From: Gemmatimonadota bacterium
GTDB taxonomy: Bacteria; Gemmatimonadota; Gemmatimonadetes; Gemmatimonadales; GWC2-71-9
Length of the DNA: 64,000 bases
Assembly: GCA_016713435.1 (NCBI GenBank)
Contig: JADJPD010000001.1
Span: 806,001 to 870,000, forward strand
Direction of reading: 5' to 3'
The translations under genes and the position numbers were made by a program. The notes beneath the pieces are model-generated. The model did no database searches and was not told where the DNA came from. It worked only from the letters and a program-made list of their open reading frames with translations. This document shows, one piece after another, positions 55,631 to 64,000 of the stretch. Every line of letters starts with the position of its first letter. Position 1 is the stretch's first letter.

Positions 55631-56449
55631 TCAGGTCTGCGGCACCTCGTGCGCGCCGGGCTTGGGGGGGATGACGGGGTGCTTGAGCTGCTTGCCTTCC
55701 TGGTCCCAGGCCTTCATGTCCTTCATCTCGCCCATGGTGTAGTGGCCGGTCATCTGCATCCGGCCATTGGAGAACCAGCGGGTGAACTCGCCGTCGGCGA
55801 TGCCTTCCTTCCAGTTGATGCGTGACTTCATCTGCCCGCCCGGGTGCCACTCGGTGACCAGGCCGTTGGGCTTGCCGTTGAGGAAGGTGCCGTCGTAGCG
55901 GTCGCGGCCATCCTCGTACCACATCTGCAGCCGGCCGTTGAGGCGCCCGTTCTGGTACTCGCCCACGCTGCGCTTGCCGCCGGAGGGATACCAGGTCTTC
56001 ACCAGCCCGTTCTCCTGGCCGGCCTTCATCTCGCGCTCGGCCACCACCAGGGTGTCCTGGTGATAGTCACGCATCACGCCATCGAGGAGGCCGCCGGCGA
56101 AGGTCTGGGTGCGCTGCTTGCGGCCGAGGGAGTCGAACTCCTCGCGCATGCCCTCGCGCTTGCCCGCCACCCAGGTCTCGGTGAAGGCGATCTTCCCGTT
56201 GCCCCACTTCCCCTCGGCGCGGCCGTCCCGCAGGCCGTCCTTGTAGGGCATGGTCACGGCCACGCGCTTCGCGGAGTCGAGCGGGGTGACCAGCATGCCG
56301 GTGAACGGCGTGTCGGAGCCGGTGCGGTACCGGACCCCGTCACGTTCCTCGGTCTTGGCGAGGGGCGTGGGACCGCCGCAGGCGGCGATCAGCAGGACAG
56401 TGAGCGCCGCGATGAGCGGGCGACGGTACGACGAGACGGCGAGAGCCAC
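55631..56449 (-). CDS. MORN-repeat (YwqK-like) lipoprotein
   Basis: A 272-residue lipoprotein. The start is GTG at 56449; the lipobox LLIAAC follows a short basic/hydrophobic leader. The body is a series of about eight MORN-type repeats (DGRAEGKWGNGK, NGLVKTWYPSGG, NGRLQMWYEDG, NGLVTEWHPGGQ, DGEFTRWFSNGRMQMTG). Similar proteins are often labelled toxin-antitoxin YwqK-family antitoxin, but the lipoprotein signal and absence of a toxin gene argue for a surface structural or binding role. Confidence 0.87.
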   Translation of the reverse strand: MALAVSSYRRPLIAALTVLLIAACGGPTPLAKTEERDGVRYRTGSDTPFTGMLVTPLDSAKRVAVTMPYKDGLRDGRAEGKWGNGKIAFTETWVAGKREGMREEFDSLGRKQRTQTFAGGLLDGVMRDYHQDTLVVAEREMKAGQENGLVKTWYPSGGKRSVGEYQNGRLNGRLQMWYEDGRDRYDGTFLNGKPNGLVTEWHPGGQMKSRINWKEGIADGEFTRWFSNGRMQMTGHYTMGEMKDMKAWDQEGKQLKHPVIPPKPGAHEVPQT

Positions 56450-56724
56450 GGGACGGTCCCTGCGCGAGCGCGGTGATAAGGAGAGGGAGGGCGCCTGGGG
56501 CGCCCCCTGCGTGGAATCCGACGGTAAAAGTCGAACTGGGCGCCCAGCGGGGCAAGGGCAAACCGGAGGGGCCGACTGATCCCGGCCCGAATGTTCCTTT
56601 ACCACGCCCTCATCCCGCCCTCACCCGCGCGCCCCCCGCCGCCCGCTGGCGGGGCGCCCGCCGGGCCGGTAGGTTCGACGGTCGCTCCCCCCGCCGTTTA
56701 TCCATCCCTCATCCCATCCTCATC

Positions 56725-58299
56725 GTGAGCAAGCCCGAGTCCTTCTCCTCCCGCTGGATCATGATGCTGACCATGCTCGGCATGGCGGTAGGCACCGGCA
56801 ACATCTGGCGCTTCCCGCGGATCGTGGCCGAGCATGGCGGCGGGGCGTTCCTGGTCAGCTGGGTGGTGTTCCTCCTGCTCTGGAGCATCCCGCTCATCCT
56901 GGTGGAGTTCGGCATGGGCCGGATGACCCGGACCGGGCCGGTGGGTGCCTTCATGCAGCTGATGGGACCGCGCTGGGCGTGGATGGGGGCGTGGGTGGCC
57001 TTCGTGGCGGTGGCCATCATGTTCTACTACTCGGTGGTCTGCGGCTGGACCCTGCGCTACGCCCTCGCGGCCGCGCTCGGGGAGATCCCCGGGGCCAGCC
57101 CCGTCCGCTTCTGGAATGGCTACAGCAGTTCGTGGCAGCCGGTGCTCACCCACGGCATCGCCATGGCGCTCGGCGGGTACGTCGTGGCGCACGGCCTGGG
57201 CGCCATCGAGAAGGTGAGCAAGGTGATGATGCCCACGCTCATCATCCTGGTGGTGGTCCTCACGGTGCGGGCGCTCACGCTGCCCGGGGCCGGCGACGGG
57301 CTGGGCTACATGTTCAGCGTCAACACCGCCGACCTCCTCAAGGCCGACACCTGGCTGCAGGCGCTGACCCAGAACGCGTGGGACACGGGCGCGGGCTGGG
57401 GCCTCATCCTGGTGTACGCCGCCTACATGCGGAAGGACGAGGACACGGCGCTCAACTCCTTCATCCTCCCCACCGCCAACAACATGGTGTCGCTGTGCGC
57501 GGGGATGATGGTGCTCTGCACCGTCTTCTCGGTGCTGCCGACGCTGGTGGCCAACCTGGCCCAGGACCCCAACGCCCTGGCCGACTACCCGCGGCTGGCC
57601 GAGGCCATCGGGCGGGGAGAGCCGCTGACGGCGGACCTGGTGCGGCGGACGATCTTCCAGGCGGGGAACGAGGGTCTCACCTTCACCTGGATCCCGCAGC
57701 TCTTTGCGCGGCTGCCGTTCGGGCGGCTGCTGATGTTCCTCTTCTTCCTGGCGCTGGCGTTCGCGGCGTTCACGAGCCTGGTGGCCATGATCGAGCTGGG
57801 CAGCCGGGTGCTGCGCGACATGGGAGCGTCGCGGGTGCGGAGCGCCGCCATCGTCACCGTGCTCGGCTTCCTGCTGGGCCTGCCCTCGGCGCTCTCGCTC
57901 GACGTGCTGCACAACCAGGACTGGGTGTGGGGCGTGGCCCTGATGGTGAGCGGGCTGTTCTTTGCCATCGCCGTGATCACCAACGGCATCCGCCGCTTCC
58001 GCGGCGAGCAGCTGAACCACGCCGGCTCCGACATCCGGATCGGGGCCTGGTGGGAGGTGGTGATCGGGGTGGTGGTCCCGCTCGAGGCCATGGTCCTGCT
58101 GGTCTGGTGGCTGTGGCAGGCGCGGGGCTGGGATCCCGAGGGATGGCTCAAGCCGTTCGGCGTGGAGAACGTGGGGACCATCGCGCTGCAGTGGGGGGTG
58201 GTGCTGGCGCTGCTGCTGCTGGGGAACCGCTGGCTGGCCAGCCGGACCCGGCCGGCGCCCGTCAGCTCCACGGATCACATCCCGGCCTCGGTGCCCTGA
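56725..58299 (+). CDS. Neurotransmitter:sodium symporter (NSS/SNF) family transporter
   Basis: A 524-residue polytopic symporter. The TM1 signature GMAVGTGNIWRFPRIVAEHGGGAF, with the unwound Na+/substrate site, is followed by IPLILVEFGMGR. Later come SFILPTANNMVSLCAGM and AAFTSLVAMIELGSRV, the TM8 Na+ site region. Around twelve spans, LeuT fold. Bacterial members import amino acids or other amines with Na+. The GTG at 56725 is the family-consistent start. The 275-base divergent gap to the MORN lipoprotein holds a GGGCGCC-type inverted repeat near 56489. Confidence 0.94.
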   Translation: MSKPESFSSRWIMMLTMLGMAVGTGNIWRFPRIVAEHGGGAFLVSWVVFLLLWSIPLILVEFGMGRMTRTGPVGAFMQLMGPRWAWMGAWVAFVAVAIMFYYSVVCGWTLRYALAAALGEIPGASPVRFWNGYSSSWQPVLTHGIAMALGGYVVAHGLGAIEKVSKVMMPTLIILVVVLTVRALTLPGAGDGLGYMFSVNTADLLKADTWLQALTQNAWDTGAGWGLILVYAAYMRKDEDTALNSFILPTANNMVSLCAGMMVLCTVFSVLPTLVANLAQDPNALADYPRLAEAIGRGEPLTADLVRRTIFQAGNEGLTFTWIPQLFARLPFGRLLMFLFFLALAFAAFTSLVAMIELGSRVLRDMGASRVRSAAIVTVLGFLLGLPSALSLDVLHNQDWVWGVALMVSGLFFAIAVITNGIRRFRGEQLNHAGSDIRIGAWWEVVIGVVVPLEAMVLLVWWLWQARGWDPEGWLKPFGVENVGTIALQWGVVLALLLLGNRWLASRTRPAPVSSTDHIPASVP

Positions 58300-58329
58300 A
58301 CCCGGGGGCGCCGGCCCCCGCCCCGGCGG

Positions 58330-59273
58330 CTAGGGCCCGGTGCCCGGGGCGGGCGCCGGCGCCACCAGCTCCACGCCGGGCGGCAGGCCGCCGGCGAGCA
58401 CACCCGCCGGTGACGCCGAGCGCCGTGGCCAGGGCATCGGCGGTGGCGCCGTCGGCGGCGGTGACGGTGATGGCGCGGGAGTCCCGGAGCGCCCAGCCCG
58501 TCCGCGGGTCCACCACGTGGGACCAGCGATGCCCGCCGAGGATCACGTACTGCGCCGCGTCGCCGGAGGTGGCGATGGCGCGGTCGTGGAGCCGGATCAC
58601 CCCTGCGCTGGTCCCGATGGCCCACCCGGGCCTCGTCCGGCGGGGCCGCGCCCGTTACGATGTCCCCACCCGCCTCGAGCAGCACCCGGGTGATGCCGAG
58701 CCCGGCCAGGTGCCGCCGGGCCTCCTCGAGGATCCAGCCCTTGGCGATGCCGCCGAGGTCGAGCTGCATGCCGGCCGTGGCGAGGCGCGCGCGCCGGGTG
58801 GCGCTGTCGAGTTCGAGGCGCGGCCAGCCGGTGAGGGTGAGGGCAGCAGTGAGGCTGGCGGAGTCGGGGAGGAGCGAGTCGCGCCGGGCCTGGCGCCAGA
58901 GGGCCACCAGCCGGCCGACGGTCGGGTCGAAGGCGCCCCCCGTCCGCTCCGCCACGGCGCGGGCCCGGGCCAGCACGTCGAAGAGCTCGGGCGAGGCGGG
59001 CACCCACGCGGGCGCCGCCGCGGCGAGGCGGCGCACCTCGCTGGCCGGGCGCCAGTCACTCAGGATGTCCTCGAGGGCGGCGATGCGGTCGAACGCTGCG
59101 CGCGCCGAGCGCCGGGCCAGCGAGTCCGACCCGGCATACAGCACCACCCGCACGGCCATGCCCATGTGGAGCTCGGTGAACTCCGCTCGCCGGAGCTGCG
59201 CGCCCAGTGGCGCCGGCCCCAGCAGCAGGGCGAGCGCCGCCCCGATCGTCACTCGCCACCCTGTCCGCAGCAT
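58330..59273 (-). CDS. apbE: FAD:protein FMN transferase (ApbE), exported, two frameshifts
   Basis: ApbE-type flavin transferase with a signal peptide (to LGPAPLGAQ). Motifs: HMGMAVRVVLY, FDPTVGRLVALW, MQLDLGGIAKGWILEEA, LLEAGGDIVTG and, in the next frame, HVVDPRTGWALRDSRAITVTAADGATADALATALG. It attaches FMN to Thr of target flavoproteins outside the cytoplasm (for example NqrC/RnfG), or hydrolyses FAD. One extra base near 58628 (EA to GWAIGTSAG) and one near 58408 (VTGG to LAGGLPPG) split it; with both repaired it ends at the TAG complement at 58330-58332. No target flavoprotein is adjacent. Confidence 0.88.
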
Positions 59274-59288
59274 GGGTGGGAAGGTATC

Positions 59289-60073
59289 ATGAGTCTGCTT
59301 CCGCGCCTCGTCGTCCTTGCCACGCTCATCGCGCCCGCGCTCGCCGCGCAGGCCGCCGGCGAGCGGATCCGCGATTCCGTTCCCGGCACCCTGGTCACCT
59401 TCGAGCTGGCGCGCGTGCCCGGCGGCACGGTGACCACCGACAGCGGCACCAGCACGGTGCAGGACTTCTGGATCGGCGTCACCGAGGTGCCGTGGGAGCT
59501 GTACGACATCTTTGCGTACCGGCTTGACCTGCCCGCCGAGGAGCGCACCCGCGGCCTCGACGCCGAGAGCCGGCCCAGCCGCCCGTATGGCGCACCCGAC
59601 TACGGCTGGGGCCACAAGGGCTTCCCCGGCGATGAGCATCGCGGCGCCGGCGGCGGACGCGTTCGCGGCGTGGCTCTCGGAGCGCACGGGGCATCACTAC
59701 CGTCTGCCCACGGACGCCGAGTGGCAGCGCGCCGCCGACCTGGCACTGGGGCCCGGGCCCGTGGAGCCGGGCCACGCTCGACAGCCTGGCCTGGCACTAC
59801 GGCACCGCCGACGGCCGCACCCACGCCGTGGCCACGCGCGCCCCCGACCGGCTCGGCCTGTCCGACCTGCTCGGCAATGTGCAGGAATGGGTGCGCGTGG
59901 GAGAGCGCTGGACCACGCGCGGCGGTTCCTATAACGACGTACCCGATGCCTATGCCACGGCGCCGCGCGCCCGCTGGCAGCCGTCCTGGCAGGAGCGCGA
60001 CCCGCAGTACCCGAAGAGCCGCTGGTGGCTCTCGGATGGACCGTTCGTGGGCTTCCGGCTGGTGCGCGAGTAG
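59289..60073 (+). CDS. Exported formylglycine-generating-enzyme (SUMF1)-like protein, two frameshifts
   Basis: Signal peptide to APALAAQA, then an FGE-sulfatase domain in three frame pieces. Piece 1: FELARVPGGTVTT, FWIGVTEVPWELYDIF. Piece 2: MSIAAPAADAFAAWLSERTG, YRLPTDAEWQRAADLA. Piece 3: DRLGLSDLLGNVQEWV, TTRGGSYND, GFRLVRE. All blocks of the family occur in order, with breaks near 59632 and 59758, so one corrected protein of about 260 residues is expected. Exported members are often not sulfatase activators but other SUMF1-fold enzymes or binding proteins. Its ATG is 15 bases from the divergent apbE start. Confidence 0.85.
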
Positions 60074-60095
60074 CGCCGGCTTCCCTCTTCCCTCC

Positions 60096-61394
<1,299 letters not shown>

Positions 61395-61395
<1 letters not shown>

Positions 61396-62356
61396 TGGAC
61401 CGCCGCGAAGCCATCGAGAAGGGCGTCACCACCATCCTCGGCGCGACGGTCGCCCCAGGCCTGCTCAAGGCACCTGCGGGCGGGGGCGGGGGGGGGGCGG
61501 GGAGCAGTGAGCCGCCCCTCGGCGAACGGGCGCACCGCCAAGAAAGTTCAGCCTGAAGTACGCCCCGCACATCGGCATGTTCGAGCAGACCGCCGGCAAG
61601 GACCCCGTCGCCCAGCTCGAGTACATGGCGGACCAGGGCTTCACGGCCTTCGAGGACAACGAGATGAAGGACCGTCCCGTCGCCGAGCAGGAGCGCATGG
61701 CGCGCACCATGGCCAAGCGGGGGCTCACGATGGGCGTCTTCGTGGCGCACACCATCGGCTGGAACGACCCCAACCTCACCAGCGGCGACGACGACAAGCG
61801 CGCCTTCTTCGTGAAGGAGGTGCGGGAGTCCATCGAGGTGGCCAAGCGCGTGAATGCCAGGTGGATGACCGTCGTCCCCGGGTTGGTGCATCCGCGGCTG
61901 GCCCCGGAGTTCCAGACGGCCAACGTGATCCTGGCGCTCCGGCAGGCGGCGGAGGTGCTGGAGCCGCACGGGCTGGTCATCGTCATCGAGTCGCTCAACA
62001 ACCTGCGGAACCACCCGGGCCAGTTCCTGGTGCGCATCCCGCAGGCATACATGATCTGCAAGGCGGTGAACAGCCCTTCCTGCAAGATCCTGTTCGACCT
62101 GTACCACCAGCAGATCAGCGAGGGGAACCTGATCCCCAACATCGACGCCGCGTGGGACGAGACGGCCTACTTCCAGATCGGCGACAACCCGGGCCGCAAC
62201 GAGCCGGGCAGCGGCGAGGTGAACTACCGCAATGTCTTCCGCCACATCCGCGAGAAGGGCTACACCGGCATCCTCGGCATGGAGCACGGCAACTCGAAGC
62301 CGGGAACGGCGGGGGAGCAGGCCGTGATCGACGCCTACGTGGCGGCGGACAGCTGA
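61395..62356 (+). CDS. Tat-exported TIM-barrel sugar isomerase (hydroxypyruvate-isomerase-like), two frameshifts
   Basis: The leader (MDRREAIEKGVTTILGATVA) and barrel lie in different frames. The leader frame reaches a run of ten G residues at 61488-61497. A middle frame supplies RPSANGRTAKK, and the barrel resumes at FSLKYAPHIGMFEQTAG after one extra base in AAGAAAGTTC near 61549. With both corrections the product is about 319 residues. The barrel (AP_endonuc_2-like) has HTIGWNDPN, TVVPGLVHP, VIVIESLNN, LFDLYHQQISEGNL and GMEHGNSKPG, the metal-binding Glu/Asp/His set of hydroxypyruvate isomerases and related epimerases. Coupled by one base to both neighbours. Confidence 0.88.
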
Positions 62357-63102
62357 TGCGCGTCTCCTACCTGGTCCTGGCCGCGAGCGCCGCCATGGTG
62401 ATCCGCGCGGAGGCGCAGCAGTGGCCGGTGCACTCCCTCGAACGGCCGAAGCCGCCGGTGGTGAACCCGGGCCCCGCGGGCCCGCCGGCGCCCGTCCCCG
62501 CGGACGCCGTCATCCTCTTCGAGGGCCGCACCCTCGACGCGTGGGAAACCGCCGACAGCCTGGCCCGTCCCGCGCGGTGGAAGGTGACGGATGGCTACAT
62601 GGAAGTGGCCGCGGGCACGGGCGGCATCCGCACCCGGCAGCGCTTCGGCGACGTGCAGCTCCACGTGGAGTGGGCCAGCCCGAAGCCGCCGCGCGGCGAG
62701 GGGCAGGACCGCGGCAACAGCGGCGTCTTCCTCATGGGCCGCTACGAGGTGCAGGTGCTGGACAGCTACCGGAGCGACACGTATGCCGACGGCCAGGCGT
62801 CGGCGCTCTACGGCCAGTACCCGCCGCTCGTCAATGCGAGCCGGGCGCCCGGGGAGTGGCAGAGCTACGACATCGTCTTCCACCGCCCGCACTTCAAGGC
62901 CGACGGCTCCCTGGAGCGCCCGGCGCGCGTGACCGTCTTTCACAACGGCATCCTGGTCCACGACAACGTGGCCCTGAAGGGCGCCACGGCGCATGCCCGC
63001 GAGGCCACCTACGAGGCGCACGAGGACCGGCTGCCCATCGGCCTCCAGGACCACGGGCACCCGGTGCGGTTCCGGAACATCTGGGTGCGGGAGCTCGAGT
63101 AG
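62356..63102 (+). CDS. DUF1080 (3-keto-disaccharide hydrolase) family protein, exported
   Basis: A 248-residue exported protein (leader to AMVIRAEAQQ). The DUF1080 jelly-roll domain is shown by FGDVQLHVEWASPKPP, GNSGVFLMGRYEVQVLDSY, GEWQSYDIVFHRPHF and LPIGLQDHGHPVRFRNIWVREL. The family includes 3-keto-glycoside hydrolases and relatives that act after C3 oxidation of a sugar. Its place after a Tat-exported oxidoreductase and isomerase, each overlapping by one base, fits a periplasmic oxidise-then-cleave route for glycosides. Substrate is inferred. Confidence 0.93.
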   Translation: MRVSYLVLAASAAMVIRAEAQQWPVHSLERPKPPVVNPGPAGPPAPVPADAVILFEGRTLDAWETADSLARPARWKVTDGYMEVAAGTGGIRTRQRFGDVQLHVEWASPKPPRGEGQDRGNSGVFLMGRYEVQVLDSYRSDTYADGQASALYGQYPPLVNASRAPGEWQSYDIVFHRPHFKADGSLERPARVTVFHNGILVHDNVALKGATAHAREATYEAHEDRLPIGLQDHGHPVRFRNIWVRELE

Positions 63103-63110
63103 GGCGGGGC

Positions 63111-63366
63111 CCGACGCGTATTTCACCGCAGAGGCGCGGAGACGCGGAGGGCCGCAGAGGACCTGCGCTCGGAGCGAGGAGCCCGCCTCACGGGAAGTGC
63201 AATGGATTGAGGGTGGCCTCGCAGCACAGGTGAGGATTGGTGCCGGACCCGAACAGACATCCGCCGGAACATTATGGGCTCACCGTACGGTGAGCTCACC
63301 AACCCCGGGCAGTTCCTCTGCGGCCCTCTGCGCCTCCGCGCCTCTGCGGTGAAACTCGCGACCAGC
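63111..63366. repeat. Interspersed inverted-arm element, copy R7 (reverse orientation)
   Basis: It starts 8 bases after the DUF1080 stop. Both arms are of the TTTCACCGCAGAGGCGCGGAG subtype. The middle module is reversed, as in R1, and its perfect inner hairpin reads GGCTCACCG-TA-CGGTGAGCTC (near 63278-63298). The distal module matches R5 when read on the minus strand (GCGGGCTCC...CTCCGAGCGCAGGTCC). Confidence 0.9.
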
Positions 63367-63377
63367 TCCCACGCCCC

Positions 63378-64000
63378 ATGCCCACCACCCGACGCGAATT
63401 CCTGAGTGCGCTGAGTGCGACGCTCCTGGCCAACAAGATGCGGCTCGGCGCCAGCCGGCCCGTGCCCTCGCCGGCGCAGCTCGAGTGGCAGCGGAAGGAG
63501 CTGGCGCTCTTCTGCCACTTCGGGGTGAACACCTTCACCGACCGCGAGTGGGGCGAGGGGACCGAGGACCCGCGGATCTTCAACCCCTCGGCGTTCGACG
63601 CGGACCAGTGGGCCAGCGCCGCGACGGCCGGGGGCTTCCGCACCATCATCCTCACCGCCAAGCACCACGACGGCTTCTGCCTCTGGCCCACCGCCACCAC
63701 CCGCCACTCGGTGGCGGCGAGCCCGTGGCGCGACGGCCAGGGAGACGTCGTCGCCGAGGTGAGCGCCGCCTGCCGGCGCGCCGGCCTCGGCTTCGGCGTG
63801 TACCTGAGCCCGTGGGACCGGAACCACCCGGCCTACGGCGACTCCCCGCGCTACAACGACGTCTACGAGGCGCAGCTCACCGAGCTCCTCACCCGCTACG
63901 GTGACATCGAGGAGGTCTGGTTCGACGGCGCCAACGGCGAGGGCCCGAATGGGAAGCGCCAGGCCTACGACTGGCCCCGCACCTGGGGCACCGTCCGCCG
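63378..64000 (+). CDS. GH29 alpha-L-fucosidase-like enzyme, N-terminal part (cut by window end)
   Basis: 207 residues are visible before the window ends. Tat-like leader TTRREFLSALSATLLANKMR, then the GH29 opening LALFCHFGVNTFTDREWGEGTEDP and FDADQWASAATAGGFRTIILTAKHHDGFCLWPT. YLSPWDRNHPAYGDSPRYNDVYEAQLTELLTRYG leads to DIEEVWFDGANGEG, whose Asp matches the GH29 nucleophile. It removes terminal fucose or a related deoxy sugar in the periplasm. It follows the sugar operon after repeat R7 and likely belongs to the same glycan-use region. Confidence 0.9.
   Translation, partial: MPTTRREFLSALSATLLANKMRLGASRPVPSPAQLEWQRKELALFCHFGVNTFTDREWGEGTEDPRIFNPSAFDADQWASAATAGGFRTIILTAKHHDGFCLWPTATTRHSVAASPWRDGQGDVVAEVSAACRRAGLGFGVYLSPWDRNHPAYGDSPRYNDVYEAQLTELLTRYGDIEEVWFDGANGEGPNGKRQAYDWPRTWGTVR

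Noticed and set aside
55631..56449. Toxin-antitoxin system at the YwqK-like gene
   Set aside because: The label comes from family naming only; this copy is a lipoprotein and no toxin gene is adjacent.

Overview
This is a GC-rich bacterial chromosome window of about 48 genes, packed mostly in short plus-strand runs. The protein set points to a free-living heterotroph of the Gemmatimonadota or a near relative. It includes S9 peptidases, several beta-lactamase-fold serine hydrolases, a SusC/SusD pair, a Ser/Thr kinase fused to a PD40 propeller, a HEXXH metalloprotease of the DUF5117/DUF4953 type, and Tat-exported sugar oxidoreductases. No rRNA, tRNA, CRISPR array, prophage or transposase was recognised. 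The taxonomic call is inferred from gene content.

Layout. 1-3.6 kb: a three-gene overlapping unit (duplicated-domain secreted protein, 40-residue membrane peptide, globin fold without its heme histidine), then an S9 peptidase. 4.3-11.3 kb: FAD oxidoreductase, metallo-beta-lactamase-fold hydrolase, cupin, Rieske oxygenase, TRIC-type channel, membrane-anchored L7/L12-like protein, MsrA, serine hydrolase. 11.4-17.6 kb (minus): IclR regulator, S51 (cyanophycinase-like) peptidase, SusC and SusD read as one operon, divergent from a sarcosine-oxidase-like enzyme and an MFS transporter (17.7-20.2 kb). 20.3-31.5 kb: hybrid histidine kinase, DUF3857/transglutaminase protein, GMC oxidoreductase with its gluconate-dehydrogenase-type small subunit, small membrane protein, TPR protein, U32 peptidase-family protein. 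31.9-41.9 kb: serine hydrolase, an unusual internally duplicated multicopper oxidase, OsmC, MetZ, metalloprotease, penicillin-acylase-family enzyme. 42-47.3 kb: a 21-bp tandem array, a DEAD-box helicase and the kinase. 47.3-52.8 kb: mostly minus-strand metabolic and secreted genes. 52.9-64 kb: serine hydrolase, oxidoreductase, MORN-repeat lipoprotein, NSS transporter, ApbE, formylglycine-enzyme-like protein, and a sugar operon (Gfo/Idh/MocA oxidoreductase, TIM-barrel isomerase, DUF1080) leading to a truncated GH29 fucosidase.

Two signals stand out. First, the multicopper oxidase is a tandem duplicate of a two-cupredoxin unit in which each half has lost the copper ligands that the other half keeps. 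Second, seven copies of a roughly 100-270-bp element with long self-complementary arms sit directly after stop codons. Left and right arms match within a copy, and an inner hairpin shows compensatory base changes.

Quality caution: nine genes need single-base (or few-base) corrections, about thirteen in all, to restore one conserved reading frame. This looks more like indel errors in a draft assembly than mass gene decay, and those genes are annotated across the breaks.
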